Assembly: GCF_003047285.1 (NCBI RefSeq)
Contig: NZ_PZYX01000002.1
Location: 496,001 to 560,000 of the forward strand
DNA: 64,000 bases
Origin: Nocardioides allogilvus
Lineage (GTDB): Bacteria > Actinomycetota > Actinomycetes > Propionibacteriales > Nocardioidaceae
Direction of reading: 5' to 3'
The translations under genes were made by a program, and so were the position numbers. The number at the start of each line of letters is the position of its first letter. Positions within the stretch are counted from its first letter, which is position 1. This document shows positions 62,657 to 64,000 of the stretch, piece after piece. The notes beneath the pieces were generated by a model. The model was not told the DNA's origin. It saw only the letters and a list, made by a program, of their open reading frames with translations, and made no database searches.

Positions 62657-62732
62657 GTGGGTATAGCTCAGCTGGTAGAGCGCCGCCTTGTGGTGGCGGA
62701 TGTCGCGGGTTCAAGTCCCGTTACTCACCCCA
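62657..62732 (+). tRNA. tRNA-His (anticodon GUG)
   Basis: The cloverleaf has acceptor GTGGGTA/TACTCAC, anticodon loop TTGTGGT (GTG) and T loop TTCAAGT, then C73 and an encoded CCA. G at 62656 is the G-1 expected for tRNA-His. A possible -10 element (TACACT) lies at 62617. Confidence 0.96.
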
Positions 62733-62735
62733 ATG

Positions 62736-62774
62736 AAACCGCAGGTCAGGGACATGTCTCCTGACCTGCGGTTT
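62736..62774 (+). terminator. Intrinsic terminator of tRNA-His
   Basis: Perfect 15-bp arms AAACCGCAGGTCAGG and CCTGACCTGCGGTTT enclose a 9-base loop and are followed by CTGCTTTTCC. It starts 4 bp past the tRNA. Confidence 0.92.
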
Positions 62775-62792
62775 CTGCTTTTCCACGCAGCG

Positions 62793-63443
62793 TCAGCGTC
62801 GACTCGATGCATGCGAGGTCTCCGTCACCTGCTCGTCCCCGAGCCGGTCGGCGACCGAGACCACGAACCCGCCGAGCATGAACGCCACGATGGCTGCGAC
62901 CAGGGTCGCGGTCGTCAGCGTAGGGATGAAGCGGCGCGCGCCGCTCACCGCTCCCCCGGCGTGGTGGCCGTGGGTCAGCGCGTGACCCTTGCCGCGCTGG
63001 AGGAGGTAGCGGTTGACCGGCCAGGCAGCGAAGAAGGCGACGGTCAGGGCGAGCATCATGCTGGCCCAGAAGACGGGGTTGACCAGACCTGCGTCCATGG
63101 CCCCCGGGATGAGGGCCATCACCGCGTTGTCCACGACCTCCATGGTCGCGATCGACAGCGTGTCCGCGGCGAGCACGAGGCTGAGCGCGGCACCGAACCC
63201 CAGGCCCGCCTTGACCAACGGCAGCGTCGAGAGCGCATAACCGAACAGGAAGGCGAGGGACACCGCGAGGAGGATGGTCCAGCCGGCGCTCAGGCCGATC
63301 GCGGTGCCGATCATGAGGCCGGCGATCTCACCGATGGCGCAGCCGGTGAGGCAGTGCAGGGTGGCGCTGAGCGCCATCGAGTTCACCCCGCTCATCGCTG
63401 CATGGTCGTGCCCGGCGTGTCCGTGGTGCGGCGTGCTGGTCAT
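62793..63443 (-). CDS. DUF4396 membrane protein
   Basis: This 216-residue protein begins with a His-rich tail (STPHHGHAGHDHAAM) and has four or more membrane segments. The first holds LHCLTGCAIGEIAGLMIG, a Cys/Glu motif typical of DUF4396, and ADTLSIATMEVVDNAVM follows. The family is often linked to copper and other metal-stress genes; transport is possible but unproven. ATG 63443 follows GGAGGAAG. It is divergent from a DUF305 lipoprotein across a CsoR-like site. Confidence 0.82.
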   Translation of the reverse strand: MTSTPHHGHAGHDHAAMSGVNSMALSATLHCLTGCAIGEIAGLMIGTAIGLSAGWTILLAVSLAFLFGYALSTLPLVKAGLGFGAALSLVLAADTLSIATMEVVDNAVMALIPGAMDAGLVNPVFWASMMLALTVAFFAAWPVNRYLLQRGKGHALTHGHHAGGAVSGARRFIPTLTTATLVAAIVAFMLGGFVVSVADRLGDEQVTETSHASSRR

Positions 63444-63492
63444 CTGGCTTCCTCCGTTGTGAATGATGGAGTGGTTCATACCGACTCGAACC

Positions 63493-63513
63493 AATACCCT
63501 AGGGGGGTATATT
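63493..63513. promoter_or_regulatory. CsoR-like copper operator
   Basis: The sequence AATACCCTAGGGGGGTATAT has ATACCC and GGGTAT arms around a G-rich centre. It resembles the pseudo-palindromic sites of copper-sensing CsoR repressors (T-A-C-C-C, G-run, G-G-G-T-A). It lies 5 bp before the DUF305 start and 49 bp from the DUF4396 start, so it could control both. Confidence 0.6.
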
Positions 63514-63517
63514 CCTC

Positions 63518-64000
63518 ATGCGCCACCCCAATGTCGGCGGAGTGCTCCGCACGACCGCCGTGGCTCTCATCCTCGCCCTGGCCGTCGCCTGTGGCGAGGA
63601 CTCCGCGTCCGCGCCGGAGCGCTCCGCGACCGAGCACAACGCCGCCGACGTCACCTTCGCCTCCGAGATGCTCCAGCACCACGCGCAGGCGCTCTCGATG
63701 GTCGACCTGACCCTGGACCGCCCGCTCGACCCGGAGGTGCAGGACATCGCCGAGCAGGTACGCGCCGCCCAGGCACCCGAGATCCAGACGTTCTCCGAGT
63801 GGCTCACCGACTGGGACGAACCGATCCCCGAGACGATGCGCGACCACTCCAACGCCGGTCACGACATGGAGCACATGGGTGAGTCGATGGAGGGCCTCGA
63901 CACGAGCATGCCCGGCATGATGTCGGCCGACGAGATGACCGCTCTCGAGGAGGCCCCCGACGGCGAGTTCCAGGCGATGTGGCTCGACATGATGATCGAG
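63518..64000 (+). CDS. DUF305 lipoprotein, 3' truncated
   Basis: A frame from ATG 63518 stays open to the window end. A signal peptide (TTAVALILALAVAC) ends in the lipobox L-A-V-A-C, so the protein is lipid-anchored outside the membrane. The DUF305 domain follows: FASEMLQHHAQALSMVDLTL (M-x-x-H-H metal motif), then a Met/His-rich stretch (HSNAGHDMEHMGESMEGL) and EFQAMWLDMMIE near the edge. DUF305 proteins bind copper and are common in copper-resistance clusters. At least 161 residues are present. Confidence 0.88.
   Translation, partial: MRHPNVGGVLRTTAVALILALAVACGEDSASAPERSATEHNAADVTFASEMLQHHAQALSMVDLTLDRPLDPEVQDIAEQVRAAQAPEIQTFSEWLTDWDEPIPETMRDHSNAGHDMEHMGESMEGLDTSMPGMMSADEMTALEEAPDGEFQAMWLDMMIE

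Overview
The window looks like chromosome from a high-GC actinobacterium. Codons are strongly GC-biased at the third position, GTG starts are common and many neighbouring genes overlap by 1 to 4 bp. It also carries actinobacterial families (DUF4233, DUF5130, twin clpP genes, a Rv2466c-type thioredoxin-fold protein, WS/DGAT). From memory, the gene order follows Mycobacterium tuberculosis H37Rv from about Rv2445c to Rv2484c: ndk, DUF4233, folC, valS, clpX, clpP2, clpP1, tig, lipase, nei, rpiB, Rv2466c-like, pepN, DUF5130, glbO, thioesterase, ettA, ssb, plsB, HAD-plsC, WS/DGAT. Unlike mycobacteria it has a complete mreB-mreC-mreD-PBP2-rodA operon, which together with the gene set suggests a Nocardioides-like organism (inference). 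No rRNA, prophage, insertion sequence, CRISPR array or biosynthetic cluster was seen.

Layout. 1-5.5 kb: a truncated lipoprotein hydrolase, a phosphotransferase-fold protein, ppnP, a TIGR03960-type radical SAM enzyme and an exported nuclease-like protein, closed by a tripled 74-bp hairpin repeat. 5.5-11.3 kb: the Rod/elongasome operon on the minus strand. 11.4-20.5 kb: a DUF937 protein, ndk, a divergent PNPOx/MocR pair, folC with DUF4233 and a GNAT, and valS, which is flipped to the plus strand. 20.6-27.4 kb: a membrane-anchored Pro/Ala-rich protein, the Clp proteolysis block (clpX, clpP2, clpP1 with a ClgR-like box), a lipase, trigger factor, and tRNA-Pro and tRNA-Gly. 27.5-34.5 kb: a SpoIIE phosphatase, nei and rpiB operon, a hydrolase, a LURP-one-like protein, metG with a coupled GNAT, and a DsbA-fold protein. 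34.5-43 kb: pepN, DUF5130, mscS, osmC, truncated haemoglobin, a thioesterase, a thiolase and a MarR regulator.

43-53 kb: the ribosomal ABC-F factor ettA, an SSB, a pair of large membrane GTPases translationally coupled to a PrsW-like protease, aminopeptidase P, rlmC and tRNA-Arg. 53-59.4 kb: a low-GC islet with a 36-codon ORF and a homing-endonuclease-type PD-(D/E)XK gene, then a glycerolipid operon (plsB, HAD-plsC fusion, WS/DGAT) with a divergent thioesterase. 59.6-64 kb: adenosine deaminase with a MauE/DsbA-like thiol pair, oligoribonuclease, tRNA-His, and a DUF4396/DUF305 pair flanking a CsoR-like operator.

The most distinctive non-coding content is a set of inverted repeats at gene ends: a dispersed 47-bp palindrome family (2.1 and 30.9 kb), terminators sharing a GAGTCCCCG core (5.3, 12.0 and 37.1 kb), a paired structured repeat at 43.0 kb and two hairpins sharing one loop at 59.4 kb. 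The best candidates for follow-up are the homing-endonuclease islet, the self-contained triacylglycerol operon, the GTPase/PrsW operon and these RNA-like repeats. All functions are read from motifs and context by eye; no database search was run.
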